The position numbers were made by a program, and so were the translations under genes. Below are positions 1-10,791 of a DNA stretch of 64,000 bases, piece by piece. How positions within the stretch are numbered: the first letter of the stretch is position 1; every line of letters starts with the position of its first letter. The notes beneath the pieces are model-generated. The model had not been told where the DNA came from. It made no database searches and saw only the letters and a program-made list of their open reading frames with translations. Source of the DNA: Stagonosporopsis chrysanthemi (lineage: Eukaryota > Ascomycota > Dothideomycetes > Pleosporales > Didymellaceae); NCBI GenBank assembly GCA_022560025.1, contig JAFISE010000096.1:62001-126000 (forward strand), in the 5' to 3' direction.

Positions 1-1
1 G

Positions 2-2526
2 CAATGCGCCGAGGAAGCAACCAAACGCTTAACCCCATTCAAGCTTGTCAGCACGCCCCAAGGAGTTGCAGTATGGCTTACAGTACGGGCAAGCTACGAG
101 AAGGTCTTGCCAGAAGGGGTTTGGCATCAGAAGGACCCGCTGTCAAGGAAAGAACGACCGCGCCTGGCGAAGCTCATGAAGGAGGACTTCCACGTTGACT
201 CTGAGAATGGCAAAGATGAGAGCATCAAATCTGCTGCCGCAAACCCCAATCCAACCTTTGCATGGAATCTCGTCTTCGGCGAAGTACTGCGGCGAGATGA
301 GGAGAACAGAGGAAGCGCCAAAGAGCCATCGAAACCAGAATTCCCTCAGCTGTGGATCGACATTGTAGACAGTATGTTGATCATCTATCAAAGGTCATAA
401 CAAAACTGATGAAAACAGACAACTTATTCTCGACGACGTCCTCTCACGAGCGAAAGTCATGGGGCTTCAAGCTCTTCAGCAATATGCTTACCCAAGTCCC
501 AGCATGGGCAGTCTCCGCTCTGTTCAGCCCGAACCTCATGAGAACTATCGTCAACCAGAGCAAAAAGGACGACAGATTCCTACACACAGCAGCAATCGCC
601 GCCCTTAGATCAGTGCAGTCAAGGGTTGATAGCGACAGCAGTTCTGCCGTTCCGATCGTTGTTGCGCTCACTACGAAGCACGGTAGCATCGACTTCGATA
701 GAACCACCAAGACGAAAACACTCGAGCAAATCCTCCTCTCGACTGACGACAGTGCGCTGAAGAAGATTGTGCGTCATCTGAAATCTATCATTCTCCGACC
801 AGAGACCGAGGAACAGAATGTTGCAGACAGCCGTCGACAAGTCGTCGCCGATCTTCTCATCAGTACAGTGAAGCAGTTCAGGCGCTACGACGAGCTCTCT
901 GAAGAGGTATTTGAGGGCGACAATTGGCTTCTCGGCGTTCTTGAACTGCTAGTAGAGCAAGCTTACTTCACTCCCTCAAAAGACGTGAAAACCAGTAAAG
1001 TACCTCTTCCACCAATCAGCGAAGCCAGCAGAACCATGTTCCAGGAGCGCCTATCTTCCTGTCTTACTAGGCTGCTTGACGTTGAGGTTGGATCCAAATC
1101 ATCTTTCGCATCGATGGTCATGAATGTGGTTCGGTCAAAGAATGCATCTATCAAGACACTGGAGTCTGTTTTCAAGGCCGAGCCAAAGGTCATGGACACG
1201 GTGGAGAAGGCGTTCGAGACACTGGACAAGATCTCAAAAAAGGTAAGCTTCCTGCATCATGCCTACAGAATACAGCTAACACAAGGGTTTCAGGGCTCAA
1301 TTGCCGGCAACAAGATGGCAGCCGAAGGATTCATACTCCTCTATTCGTTGACGCTGCTGCAAGTTTACAATGGCGACGGCGATGCTATCATGATGCTTGA
1401 CGATCTCGATGCCTCCCGCAAGGCAATGGCGAAGAACAAGGAATCAGGCGAGGGCTCTGACGCATTCGTCGAGATTGTTCTGTCCTTCCTTGGCAACCCA
1501 CGCACCCTATTCCGCAAGATTGGTGAAGAAGCCTTCTCCATCTTCGCATCTGAGATTGGCTCGGAAGGATTGCAGTCGCTTGCCGAGATCCTGGATACAG
1601 AGGAGAACCTGGAAGGACAGAAAGAGCTATTCAACCAGGGTGACGATGACGATGAGCAGGCCAAGTCTGACGACGACGACGACTCGGACGATGGCTCGGA
1701 GATAGATTCAGATGTCGAAATGATTGAGTCGGATGTGGAGATGGTCAATGGCGAAGCCAACGACTCGGATGACGATGAATCAGGATCTGACTCCTCCAAC
1801 TCAGACAGTTCTGATAGCGATGATGACGAAGATGAAGAGGACGATGCAGAGCTGACGCAGTTCAACAACCTCCTCCAAATGACACTGGGAACAGCAAAAG
1901 CCGACATGGACGGCGACGATTCTGACGACTCTGACATGGACGACGAGCAGATGATGGCCCTGGACCCTCAACTTAGCAAGATCTTCAAGCAGCGAAGCCA
2001 GGTCACAAGCAAGAAGAAGGACCGCGAAGATGCGAAGCAGAACGTGGTCCAGTTCAAGTCTAGAGTTCTCGACCTCCTGGCGATATACTTCGACAAGCAG
2101 TACTCAAACGCACTTACACTGGAGCTCCTCCTACCCGTGCTTCGCCGCACGCGTGCCAGCGCAAACAAGCAGCTGGCCGAGAAGAGCAGCAAAATGCTCA
2201 AGACATATTTCGACACCCGATCGAAGCACAAGGCTCCCCTGCCAAAGCCAGAGGCCGTCGACACGGTATGGGCGATTCTGAAGGGCATCCACGAGGAAGC
2301 CAAGAACGGCGGTGGCGCCAAGGCTCATGCAGATGTGTGCAGCAGCGCTAGCCTGCACGTTGTCAAGGTCCTCGTGGGTCTTGATAGGGCGCATTACGCT
2401 GGTGTTGTGGATGTCTATGCCGAAACGCAGAAGCAGTGGTTTGCGGATAAGAAGTCGCCGCTCCAGCCGACGTTGTTCACGCAGTTCCAGAACTGGTCGA
2501 TGAATGCTCAGAAGCAGAGCAAGTAG
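2..2526 (+). CDS. POL5: DNA polymerase V / Pol5 (Mybbp1A family), 5'-truncated by the window edge
   Basis: Nucleolar protein needed for rRNA production; despite the name the family acts in ribosome biogenesis rather than replication (family knowledge). The reading frame is open from base 2, so the N-terminus lies outside. Exons 2-371, 419-1242 and 1294-2526 give 808 visible residues; introns of 47 and 51 nt have GTATGT and GTAAGC donors, and the second is a multiple of three and stop-free, so it can be missed. Near the start the segment QGVAVWLTV...LPEGVWHQKDPL is typical of the family. A long Asp/Glu/Ser-rich stretch at about 1640-1940 is the acidic domain characteristic of Pol5, followed by a helical C-terminal region. 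Ends at TAG 2524-2526. Confident on family. Confidence 0.9.
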
Positions 2527-3313
2527 CTATTAGGTTAGTAAATGACCGGCAGCAACTTTTATGCTGTTGTCTTGTAACTGCACGTTCTTGTTCTTTTGGC
2601 TAATGTACGCGTCGTGAACCCTATTCTATTACACTGCGACACGTACACACTCAGCAAGCTACTGTTCGCTCTTCACCTGCTCTGTTTGCCTCGTGACATG
2701 CTCCCTTCGCTCGGCCGAGTCTAATGCTAGCCTTGCGCTAATATGGTGTAGTCACTCAAATAAATTTCGTGCCTCTATCTCGTCCCATACCAACCATTTT
2801 TCGCAGTTGTTTGGAGTGATCCCCTCTGGCAATAGGCTGTTGCCCTTCATAATGATGTGGTTATACAGAATTACGGGGACCTTCAATGGAGTCGTGTACA
2901 CACTCCGTAAGAGGATGGAATCGGAGCAGGACTACGAATCTCTTTCGCTTGTGACGAGCTTTCACCCAAGTGTCACTGAGAATCTCCTGGGTCTGTCACA
3001 TGGAGATGCTACTCACTGATCAAAAGTAAATCCACACAAGGCCCTGGAGGTCTTCAGTGACGCTCCGATGAATGCTCTTTGCCAGCAAAACCAAGTATAG
3101 GCGTACTCCTAATCGAATCGCCTCAACTCTATAGTAATTCCGCAATCCTCCCACTATAGAAGCCTCGTCACTGATCCTCGTTTACCATTCGGTACTACTT
3201 CTGCCCTTCCATCGCGTACATATCTTTGGAAAAGCCAGGTATATTTCAGCCTGGGGTTATGCGCGTCGTCTATACAATCTCCAGCGTCGAGGACGTACTC
3301 TAATTGCCGCCCA
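2527..3313. other. Intergenic, 3' flank of POL5
   Basis: About 790 bases with no supported gene. Short open frames here show no family resemblance and no splice signals joining them. Probably the POL5 3' UTR followed by spacer. Confidence 0.5.
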
Positions 3314-4156
3314 CTAATATTCACCCCATTTTGCCCGTATCTTGTCAGGGATCGGTGTTTTGGTGCACCGCACCCCCTTCGTCAAATCGTGGCTGAACGT
3401 TGCGAAACACGCCCTGCAAAACCTAGTCGTGTGTGCAGTGGATGTTCTAAGGTCCCATATCGTTGGAGATTGCTCGGTATCTTCCACTGTCCATGAGGCG
3501 GGCGTCGGCGGATGGCGTCGAGCTGGACGTCGACATCGATGGAGCGGTCGTAGGTTGTGGTCCACTTCTTCACGGCCTCATACGCCAAGTCAAGAGCGAA
3601 CGGGGTCGGAGACGGCGTTTCTTGGTTAGTACCTGGAATCGGTGAGAATGGTTCGGCCTTGATGTGTGGTGTAACCACGTGGCATAGATCACATGATATT
3701 CTATTGTAGCAGGCACTGCCCGGTGTGGGCAAGTGCACTTACCTCTGAGCTGAGGGCTCCTGGAGACGAACATCAGAACATCACAACACGACAACAGATA
3801 GCAATACAAGCGTTGACCCGCAGCACCCACTTGACACTGCTTACGCAGTTACATGTGGACCTTGCCAATCTGGCACGAGTTCCTCGTGAGTGATCTCAGC
3901 GACTAGATATTGCGCTCTGCTATGTTTCCTGGTGACGCTTCCTTCGGGCGATGCCGGATCCTCCTGATTGTGCTCGCTGACCTTCAGCGCTTTGGCTTTG
4001 CATTTCGATGAAAAGGCCTTCGTGCCGAGAGTGACCACACTCGTTGCATATCATTGGATTCCAGTCATTTATGACTACGTAATCTTCATGCTTCGGGCTG
4101 TCGTTTGCACATAGCCAGGCGGGGCCGTTCTTTCGTGTGGATGAGGGCGACATCAC
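3314..4156 (-). pseudogene. Decayed gene for a Cys-rich, zinc-ribbon-like hypothetical protein
   Basis: Three protein-like segments lie in order on the minus strand but in incompatible frames. The first (4156-3920) starts with ATG and has paired cysteines (WLCAND, then MICNECGHSRHEG). The second (about 3738-3400) has CDLCHVV and a Pro-rich tract ending in LEHPLHTRL. The third (to 3314) has FCRACFATFSHDL, a later Cys (VRCTKT) and ends KWGEY-stop. The jump between the second and third has no room for an intron, so a frameshift is the simplest reading. Cys spacing suggests zinc binding; function unknown. An intact multi-exon gene with unusual splicing is possible, as is local sequence error. Confidence 0.35.
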
Positions 4157-4168
4157 GAGGCGAATGTT

Positions 4169-5360
4169 CTAGTCCTTCTGGAAATCGGGTAGGGTCCTGG
4201 ACTTCGTGCCTGACTTCATGCTCTTTATATTGCTATTCGCAAGAGACAGGCTAACATCAAACAAAGCGGTGCCGATGTCAGTCCATTCAACATTGCCCCG
4301 GACGGTGGAGTAGACCTTTTCGTCCCTGTGCTTGGTCTGATTCCTCATGGGCATGCTTATGGTTTTCGGTCTGGGCTCAAACTCCTCTTCCTCCTCTTCG
4401 CCCTCCACTTCGCCCACATCTTCGGTCGCCGTCAGCTTCGTTGTCTTCTACTTTTCCTTGCTCTGAATCTCGCCGTCACTCTCGTCTCTGCTTTCACCGT
4501 CAGCAAGTCCAGGAGGCTTTCCTCTTCTGCTTGACCAGCTCGTCTGCCGTTTGAGCTGGGTGCTGTGCCGGTGTATCGACCGAAGCTTGACCGGAAGAAG
4601 CCCGAGGAGGCCGAGCAACGGATGACGATGCGGCGGGCGAGGCATGGGGATCGAGTATTTTTGTGACGGCTCCCCTGAGCGCTGGCGTCCCTGCGATGGT
4701 GGTGGTCTGTGTGGTCCTACGAGGGTCTATTCCGCCCCGGTGTTTTTAGGATGGGCACGGGTGCGACATTTTGTCGCTCCTATCGAGAGATATCGACGTT
4801 GAAGTCCACAGCCTCCGCTTCGAAGTTCTTAGTCGGGTGCTGGACGAGATTCTCGGCGACAAGGGCAGGCATGTTGTCCATCAGCCAGCTAAACTGGGCG
4901 GTGTGTTCGGTGCTGGCGGCCATAAGTAACCTTCTCTGGGCCCGGATTAACGCCTGTCGCTTCTTCATGTGTGTATCGATCTCGGCCCAGGGCTGCACGC
5001 CTTCCTGTTTCAGGTGCGAGACGACAGTAAAGCAGTCGTCGACGTACGCCAACCGATGCGCTTTCTTGATGTGCCTCTCCTCGATTCGATCGACGATGGC
5101 TCTCGATTGAAAGTTCTCAACGACTTGATTGAAACCATCGAGAATGCTGAAGAACTTTCTGCCCGGACTTTCACCTGCTGCAGTGAAGTCGGTGGCGTCC
5201 GACTTGAACTTTTCGAGTTCGGTGAGTAGGTCGCGCTCGAGCGCGGACGCGCATGTGAACATGATGCTTCTTGTGATCTCGCTCAGCTCATCGAAGCTCT
5301 TGTTGGGTTTGTTGGGCTTTTGAATGAGACCTTGGACTATGTCGCGGAGAGGGTGATTGC
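4169..5360 (-). pseudogene. Decayed hypothetical gene with in-frame TAG codons
   Basis: A 160-residue stretch (5262-4780), preceded in frame by about 32 more residues, is clearly protein-like: charged, helical, beginning MFTCASALERDLLTELEKF. It stops at TAG 4780-4782, yet the same frame continues in protein-like sequence (ERQNVAPVPILKTPGRN) to a second TAG at 4717-4719. Further on, in a different frame, a Glu-rich region runs through another TAG (4448-4450) into FEPRPKTISMPMRNQ and ends at 4169. Each TAG could come from CAG by one C-to-T change, as repeat-induced point mutation or plain decay would produce. I recognise no domain. It is directly followed by a second decayed gene on the same strand. 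Confidence 0.4.
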
Positions 5361-5434
5361 CTGAAGGTCTTTGCTATAGTGGAGCGGGTGTGGAGGAAGG
5401 ATGGCGGGTATAGCAGCAAGGTTTATTTATGTAA

Positions 5435-5550
5435 GGTAGGTGAGAGAGCAGATGGACAGAGTAGGTGAAAGAGCAAACGGAAAAGACAGGTGAGAGAGCA
5501 AATGCGAAGTAGGTGAAAGAGTCAACATCAGAGTAGGTAAGAGAGCAAAC
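5435..5550. repeat. Imperfect tandem repeat, about 24-bp unit, five copies
   Basis: Units of the form GTAGGTGARAGAGCAAAYNG follow one another from 5435 to 5550 with point differences and slight length variation. Purine-rich on the plus strand. Lies just upstream (relative to the minus strand) of the decayed gene ending near 5360. Confidence 0.7.
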
Positions 5551-5668
5551 AGCGGCTTGCCGCCTGCACGGTAGATTCCATGCTTGTACTCACGCATCTA
5601 CTTGCTGAGAAAGATATCCAGGCGAACGACGCATCTGTCTTATGATTTGTGTTTTGCTGTGTAAAAAA

Positions 5669-5684
5669 CCTAACCCTAACCCCC
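5669..5684. repeat. Interstitial telomere-like repeat, about 2.5 copies of CCCTAA
   Basis: CCTAACCCTAACCCC occurs once, in an otherwise gene-free stretch. It matches the common fungal telomere repeat (TTAGGG)n on the other strand. Too short to prove a telomeric origin; a chance match is possible. Confidence 0.4.
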
Positions 5685-5879
5685 TTGTCCTTTAGATCAG
5701 TCCTATTCGCTTATACTCTTAACTCTCTCCTCGCTGTTACCCTGGCCTGAATCTAGATCACTGATGACTGTTGCGGATTTGCGTATACCACCGGAAGTTT
5801 GCCCAGGAGGGGGGGGGGGGGGGGGGGGGAGCACCCTCTCCTTTTTCATCTCCCGTCCCCCCCCGGGCCCCTTGGTGGT

Positions 5880-5889
5880 NNNNNNNNNN
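5880..5889. other. Assembly gap, ten Ns between G tracts
   Basis: Exactly ten Ns. The sequence left of the gap (5830-5860, AGCACCCTCTCCTTTTTCAT) is a degraded second copy of the sequence right of the last G run (5989-6015, TACACCCTTCTCCTTTTTCA), so the assembler has probably placed the same flank twice. Confidence 0.85.
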
Positions 5890-5951
5890 GCGCGGCGTGC
5901 CGAGTGCTGAGCGGGGGGGGGCGGGGGCGTGGGGGGGGGGGGGGGGGCGCA

Positions 5952-5989
<38 letters not shown>

Positions 5990-6031
5990 ACACCCTTCTC
6001 CTTTTTCACATGCCGTCCAATGCCGTGCACG

Positions 6032-6595
6032 TTAGATGTCGCGAACGCGTCGCGGATCTCCTCTGTTGGACGCTTTATGCTCAGCGGCCAGCAGCTTGCT
6101 AGTCGAGTGCTTCAGTCGCTTGTTGTTGGAGGAGGCTTCCTGCTCCACGGAGGCTTTGCGCTTCTCCTGAATGCTCTGTATTTTGTAGACCTCCTTAGCT
6201 TCAACGGTAATGGTGATTCTGGTGGCATCAGCATTGGTGGCGATGGCTTCCACATCCACAGCCTCGCCAGCGTCGGCCCGCGCAGTGTGTTTGTTCAGCA
6301 GCCTCTTCTGCTCCTCTCTTACGCGTAGGCGAGATATATCAGCCATTTCGTCTCTCAGCCAGTCCCAGTAACCAAATGATTTCTCGAAGAGGTAATCTTC
6401 GGGAATGGCACCGACGCCTGGGTTGTGCTCCTTGGCGAACCAATGTGCATCCGCCATTACGTGTCTGGATAAGCGACGAAATTCTTGAAAGTGTTTGATA
6501 TGCGGATCTTTCTCGGGCTCTGCATGTGCGTCTTGTGCGGCCATGATGGGCTGTGTGCTGTGTTGTCGGCGTGGTTCCGGTGTCGGTGTGGTCAT
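6032..6595 (-). CDS. Hypothetical protein, 187 aa
   Basis: Intronless frame starting at ATG 6595 (an alternative ATG lies at 6544); the open frame extends further upstream but without plausible coding content. The protein begins MTTPTPEPRRQHSTQPIM, continues with a Trp/Phe-rich middle (HWFAKEHNPGVG...YWDWLRDEMADISRL) and ends in a Lys/Arg-rich tail with a possible nuclear signal (NNKRLKHSTSK). I recognise no family. A TATA-like box at 6665-6672 lies about 70 bases upstream on the minus strand, which supports the chosen start. The stop is 43 bases from the poly-G tract. Confidence 0.55.
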   Translation of the reverse strand: MTTPTPEPRRQHSTQPIMAAQDAHAEPEKDPHIKHFQEFRRLSRHVMADAHWFAKEHNPGVGAIPEDYLFEKSFGYWDWLRDEMADISRLRVREEQKRLLNKHTARADAGEAVDVEAIATNADATRITITVEAKEVYKIQSIQEKRKASVEQEASSNNKRLKHSTSKLLAAEHKASNRGDPRRVRDI

Positions 6596-6664
6596 GGGTG
6601 CGGTCGTGGGCGTTGGACGTATGAGTGTGGGGCGATGGAGTGGTGGAGTAACGAAGCGTGAGAT

Positions 6665-6672
6665 ATATTTAT
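6665..6672 (-). promoter_or_regulatory. TATA-like box for the 187-aa gene
   Basis: Reads TATAAATA on the minus strand within an AT-rich patch, 70 bases upstream of ATG 6595. Position and sequence fit a core promoter; no other evidence. Confidence 0.45.
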
Positions 6673-6885
6673 ATGGATATGGGTAGCTTGGGTGAGAGAC
6701 GATGGGACGACGTGCACGCCTCAGGTAAAGGTCGGTTGTCGTCGCCGTCGTTGCGCGCTGCACGTCTGTCTCACACCTCACTCTCTCACCCGTATATTCG
6801 AACAACTGCCCTTACACACCACCACTGCATCCTCCCTCCACCGAGACGGTCTACCAGAATGTATCGTCTGTAGCAACCGCGCTGT

Positions 6886-8859
6886 TTAGTCGACCTTGAT
6901 CGACCTATAGATCTTGAGGGTGAAGAACCAACTGGCAAAGAAGCCGATTGTGCCTGTAGTAGTGTTAATTAAGAACTCTCCCAAACGAGCCTTCGACTTA
7001 CCAGTCAAAACAAACACCAACAAGCTCAAGAGCCATGAATACCCCAGGTACACAACCCCGCTCGTCCAGCTGATGAAGCTGACATCCTTGATCCAGTACA
7101 GTAGGCAACTAGCAAAGACGTAGAAGGCGCTCGCTCCTGCTGTGAAGAAGCTACGCCACTGCCAATGGTAGTTCTCGGCGCACAGCAAGAAGTAGATCAT
7201 CAGCACCGTCACCGCAGCAGAAGTGATGATCATCAACCCAAAACAGATGAACAGGAAACCGAACATATAGTACACTTTGCTGAACCAAATGGAGTTCATG
7301 ATGAAGTACAGCTCGACGAAAATCGCGCCAAAAGGCAGGACGCCAGCAAGCGCCATGGATGGGAGCGGGCGGAGGTAGCCACCTGCAGGAGGGATCTGGC
7401 GGGGGATCTGGTTTGTGCGGACGGGTGGCTCAATGGCGCCCTGCTTGAACCCAATCCAGGATCCTGCGAAGCTGAGAGGGACGGAGATGACGAACCAGAT
7501 GACCACGATGACGAGCATGGTGGTGAACGGGACAGCGCCCGAAGCACCGCGGCCCCACACGAACAGGTTGAGGAGGAAGAATGTCAAGAAGACAACAACA
7601 GGGAGGGCGAATGGCGTGTAGAGGAAGCACAGCTTCCACTTCTCGCCGTGGAAGAATTTGTAGGTTCGCGACGCGACATAGCCGCCAATGAAGCCGAACA
7701 GAGTGTAGAAGATGATGATAACGGTCCCAAGAGCGCCGCGATTGCTAGGAGACAAGAACCCGAGGAGGGCAAACGCAATGGTCAGCGCTGTCATGGCGAA
7801 GAGCTGCGCTCCGTTGCCTAGCAAAACCGAGAGGAACAGAGGGTTCTTGGGTGGGCGGAAGACATCGCCGTGCACCAGCTTCCAACCCGAGTCTTCTGCG
7901 ACGCCGTCTTCAACGTCGTTGTCGGCGCTGAAGTCGTCAAGCGCAAACTGATCCAGACGGTTGTACCTCGCGATATCTTTCCTCAGGGTGCGAACCAGGA
8001 TCGTGCTGACCATGCCAACGAGGAAGACGACAATGACGGCAGAGTTGATCAGGGAGAACCAGTGAATCTTGGGGTCGTATACGTGGAGGTACTTGTCCCA
8101 GCGTGTCGCGAAAGGTGTGGGACTGAGTCGCCAGTAAACACTGTAGGTGAAGTCGACCTTATCGCCCTTGTCTTCGTTCAAGATAATTGGTGTCTGCGCG
8201 CTTTGACACTCCGACTGCTTCGGGTCCTTCATCGAATACGGGTCTACCAAGACACCTACAACTCGGTAATTGTTAGGCCCGGCCTCGTGGTAGTCGATAA
8301 CAATGTCATAGTGATTGTTGAAGATAGGATTCTCTCCGTCCAGCAAACCAAGCGCAAAACCAGGGCTGTAGAATGGCAGGTCCGAGTTGGGGTCCTTGAG
8401 AAGCTGTGCTGCAGGCAGGCCATCTATCAGCCAGTTCAAATCGTACCCCTGCTTGATTTTGTTGTTGACGAATACGGCGTCCTTTGAGTCGTATTCTTGC
8501 GGTCCACACAGCGCCTTACACGTCTCGTTTATCCCCATCTTCAGCTCGAAAGGGCTGTCTTGTATGCGGTCGCCAAACAGTATACTCCCCAGGCTCTCTC
8601 TGACGTAGTGCGGTCCATCTTTTGGTTGACAAAAGTGGAAGGGCTCGTGGTAATAATCGAACGAGAATACCGATCGCAGTTTCGGGTCGTTCTGCGAGTC
8701 TGCAGGCGTCAAGTGATTGACGAACAGCGGTACGTTGTCTCCTTCTTTGTAGGATGTCGGCGCAGTCCCTGGGAAATAGAATGCAGCCGCCGGTGATGGC
8801 GCAAGCGCTAACAATAATGCTAGGACTGCGCCGGATACCGATACATCGAGTCGCCGCAT
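6886..8859 (-). CDS. Transmembrane 9 superfamily protein (Emp70/nonaspanin), 657 aa
   Basis: Endosome/Golgi nine-helix protein; in yeast Emp70/Tmn proteins affect sorting, adhesion and metal homeostasis. Intronless. A signal peptide (MRRLDVSVSGAVLALLLALA, cleaved before FYFPG) is followed by the lumenal family domain opening FYFPGTAPTSYKEGDNVPL, with Cys pairs (FCQPKDG, ETCKALCG). The first membrane segment is near residue 270 (INSAVIVVFLVGMVSTILV), with eight more to the C-terminus. The tail ends KIYRSIKVD, matching the KxD/E Golgi-retention signal of TM9SF proteins. Length is typical. The ATG chosen is the only one that gives the signal peptide. Confidence 0.95.
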   Translation of the reverse strand: MRRLDVSVSGAVLALLLALAPSPAAAFYFPGTAPTSYKEGDNVPLFVNHLTPADSQNDPKLRSVFSFDYYHEPFHFCQPKDGPHYVRESLGSILFGDRIQDSPFELKMGINETCKALCGPQEYDSKDAVFVNNKIKQGYDLNWLIDGLPAAQLLKDPNSDLPFYSPGFALGLLDGENPIFNNHYDIVIDYHEAGPNNYRVVGVLVDPYSMKDPKQSECQSAQTPIILNEDKGDKVDFTYSVYWRLSPTPFATRWDKYLHVYDPKIHWFSLINSAVIVVFLVGMVSTILVRTLRKDIARYNRLDQFALDDFSADNDVEDGVAEDSGWKLVHGDVFRPPKNPLFLSVLLGNGAQLFAMTALTIAFALLGFLSPSNRGALGTVIIIFYTLFGFIGGYVASRTYKFFHGEKWKLCFLYTPFALPVVVFLTFFLLNLFVWGRGASGAVPFTTMLVIVVIWFVISVPLSFAGSWIGFKQGAIEPPVRTNQIPRQIPPAGGYLRPLPSMALAGVLPFGAIFVELYFIMNSIWFSKVYYMFGFLFICFGLMIITSAAVTVLMIYFLLCAENYHWQWRSFFTAGASAFYVFASCLLYWIKDVSFISWTSGVVYLGYSWLLSLLVFVLTGKSKARLGEFLINTTTGTIGFFASWFFTLKIYRSIKVD

Positions 8860-9617
8860 CGAGGGTGTCTGTTGTGCGGTCGCGAACAGGTGGAGATGCG
8901 CGCGAAATGTTGCTGGGCTACGTTGCCTTCAGCGCAGCCTGGAGGGGGGCCGGGGTGGACGCGCGTGGGTTGCAGGCAAACGATGATATGCAATTTGTTG
9001 ATGTTATGCAATCGCTACAAAAAATATGCTGCCCTGGCACAGCATTGACTGCAAGCTGAGCGGAGTGCTGGGCAGAGCAATGATGTGACCTGTCCCAAGC
9101 TCTCCGTAACACAAGCTTGCTGTTACGCGTCAGAATGCCAAGGCAAAGGCCACCCGCCACGACAACCCTGAACATCGGTTCAGGGTCAAGACCCTCGAAG
9201 CGGAATCTCGTGCTAACATTGTCCCGGGCACGGGTGGCACGGTTGAGCAAAAACGATATGGGGAATACCTAAAAGCTCACCGCTGTAAAAAGCAATACCA
9301 CGACTGAACATCCCTCATATAATCCTATCATGCGACATGTATTCTAGAATGAATCTTGCTATTCAATCACAGGTTGCGTTACGGGTCTCTCACAACGAGG
9401 TGATTCACAGCACGTCTGAAAATTCATGTTATGTATTACATCTTTAGATGCACATGACCAATACAAGAAGCCGTCTCTACATCAGTCGTGATGGAACCTG
9501 CGCCCAAGCGAGATAGGACATCCACCCCATGCGGCATGCTAAATAACGTGCCAGAAAACCCACGACGCAATGTGGTATCGAAAGAGTTAAGAACAAGAAA
9601 CAAGAAGCCGCCGCCGC
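8860..9617. other. Intergenic
   Basis: Upstream region of the TM9SF gene and 3' flank of NCS1. I see no further gene; short frames are unsupported. Confidence 0.5.
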
Positions 9618-10791
9618 TTACACCAGGCCATCGTAGAGAGACAGTGCTGACACGATTGTCTCGTCCCGCTTGGAACCTTCCTTGAACTCAGCCATGTCTA
9701 AGCTGCCGTTTTCGTCCTTGTCCATCATTCGGAAGATCTTTCGCACTCGCTTCTCTGGAGTGTCTTCGTCTTCTGGGAGCTTGACCATCGAGCCGACCTG
9801 TGTCTGTTAGTTGACGTGACGTCGGTGTATTGTGTTGGACGTACCATTTTGTAAATAGCCTCTACAATCGCCAGCATTTCTTCGTAGCTGATCTTGCCGT
9901 CCCCATCGATGTCGTATAGCTGGAAGGCCCAGTCAAGCTTGTCTTCCATCTTTCCTCGACTTGTAACGCTGAGCGCGCAGATGAATTCCTTAAAGTCGAT
10001 AGTGCCGGATTTGTCCGCGTCGAAGACATTGAACACGTAGTCTGCAAACGACGACGGGTCCCCAAACGGGAAGAATTGCTTGTAGATCTTCTGGAACTCC
10101 TCCTTAGTGAGCATGCCAGATGGGCAGTCCTTCAGGAAACCTGCGTTGCTTCAGCAAACGTGTCGAAGAGCTTGTGGCGCTCACAAACCCTTGTACCATT
10201 GCTGCAACTCTTTCTTGTCGAAGTGGGTTGCCTTCTGGAGGTCGGCCAACTCCTGTTGTGAGAGCTTACTCTGGCTGTAGTAACACACGATCAGCTGTTC
10301 GTTCTCTATTTTCACATGTTCCAAAGCGCTGCGCAAGGACAGCTCGTTCCACAGCTCGTTGGCGGCATTTGCAAGTGCAACGTGGTGCACAGCTCTGTAA
10401 TGGGCGTAATCCGGGTCGGTGGGAGCCGGTGTCTCGACACGGCGCTGGCGCGCGAATTTAAGCGGCGGGTGCTGTCGTTCAAGGAGGGGTATGTTGGACG
10501 AGCCATCTGGCGTACGAAGCGGCGGCATGATATAGGCCCGAGGCGGTCATAAGGCTTGCATTCGGTAGGCGGCAGCTGGCTTTGCGCAATCTGCAGCAGG
10601 GCTGTGGTGTGGTCGACCGTTGTGTGTGCGTTTGCAGTCCGTGCCAGACTTGGAGAGGTTGCTCGATACTGTGTCTCTGGGGCGCTCACCAGAACAAGGT
10701 GAAAGGAAGGCGTAGCTGGGAACTGAGGTGGTGGCCCGCGGAGGCCCCGCGGAGTGGAATAAGAAGGAGACAATACTTACGATTTGCCCAT
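9618..10791 (-). CDS. NCS1: Neuronal calcium sensor 1 / frequenin
   Basis: EF-hand calcium sensor that activates phosphatidylinositol 4-kinase at membranes in yeast. CDS is the complement of 9618-9797, 9845-10140, 10189-10274 and 10781-10791, giving 190 aa, exactly the family length. Exon 1 is only 11 nt (MGKS), supplying the N-myristoylation start MGKSQSKL; it is joined over a 506-nt intron (GTAAGT donor) to CCAGAGTAAG. The remaining introns are 47-48 nt. EF1 is degenerate (KDCPSGMLT), EF2 (DADKSGTIDFKEF) and EF3 (DIDGDGKISYEEM) look functional, EF4 follows in the last exon (DKDENGSLDMAEF). It ends ALSLYDGLV, conserved in the family. Divergent from MED4. Confidence 0.93.

Larger units (their letters stand above)
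5551..6031. other. Intergenic stretch with telomere-like motif, poly-G tracts and a 10-N gap
   Basis: Holds a short telomere-like sequence (5669-5684), a 21-G run at 5809-5829, ten Ns at 5880-5889, several more G runs and a 37-G run at 5952-5988. No gene; proline- or glycine-only open frames here are translations of the G tracts. Confidence 0.8.

Noticed and set aside
1365..1937. 190-codon Ser-rich minus-strand frame
   Set aside because: Antisense of the Asp/Glu-rich region of POL5.
5703..6035. Proline-rich and glycine-rich open frames across the first gap
   Set aside because: They translate poly-G/poly-C and Ns; assembly artefact, not genes.
7165..7821. 218-codon plus-strand frame
   Set aside because: Antisense shadow of the TM9SF gene, charged residues mirror its hydrophobic codons.
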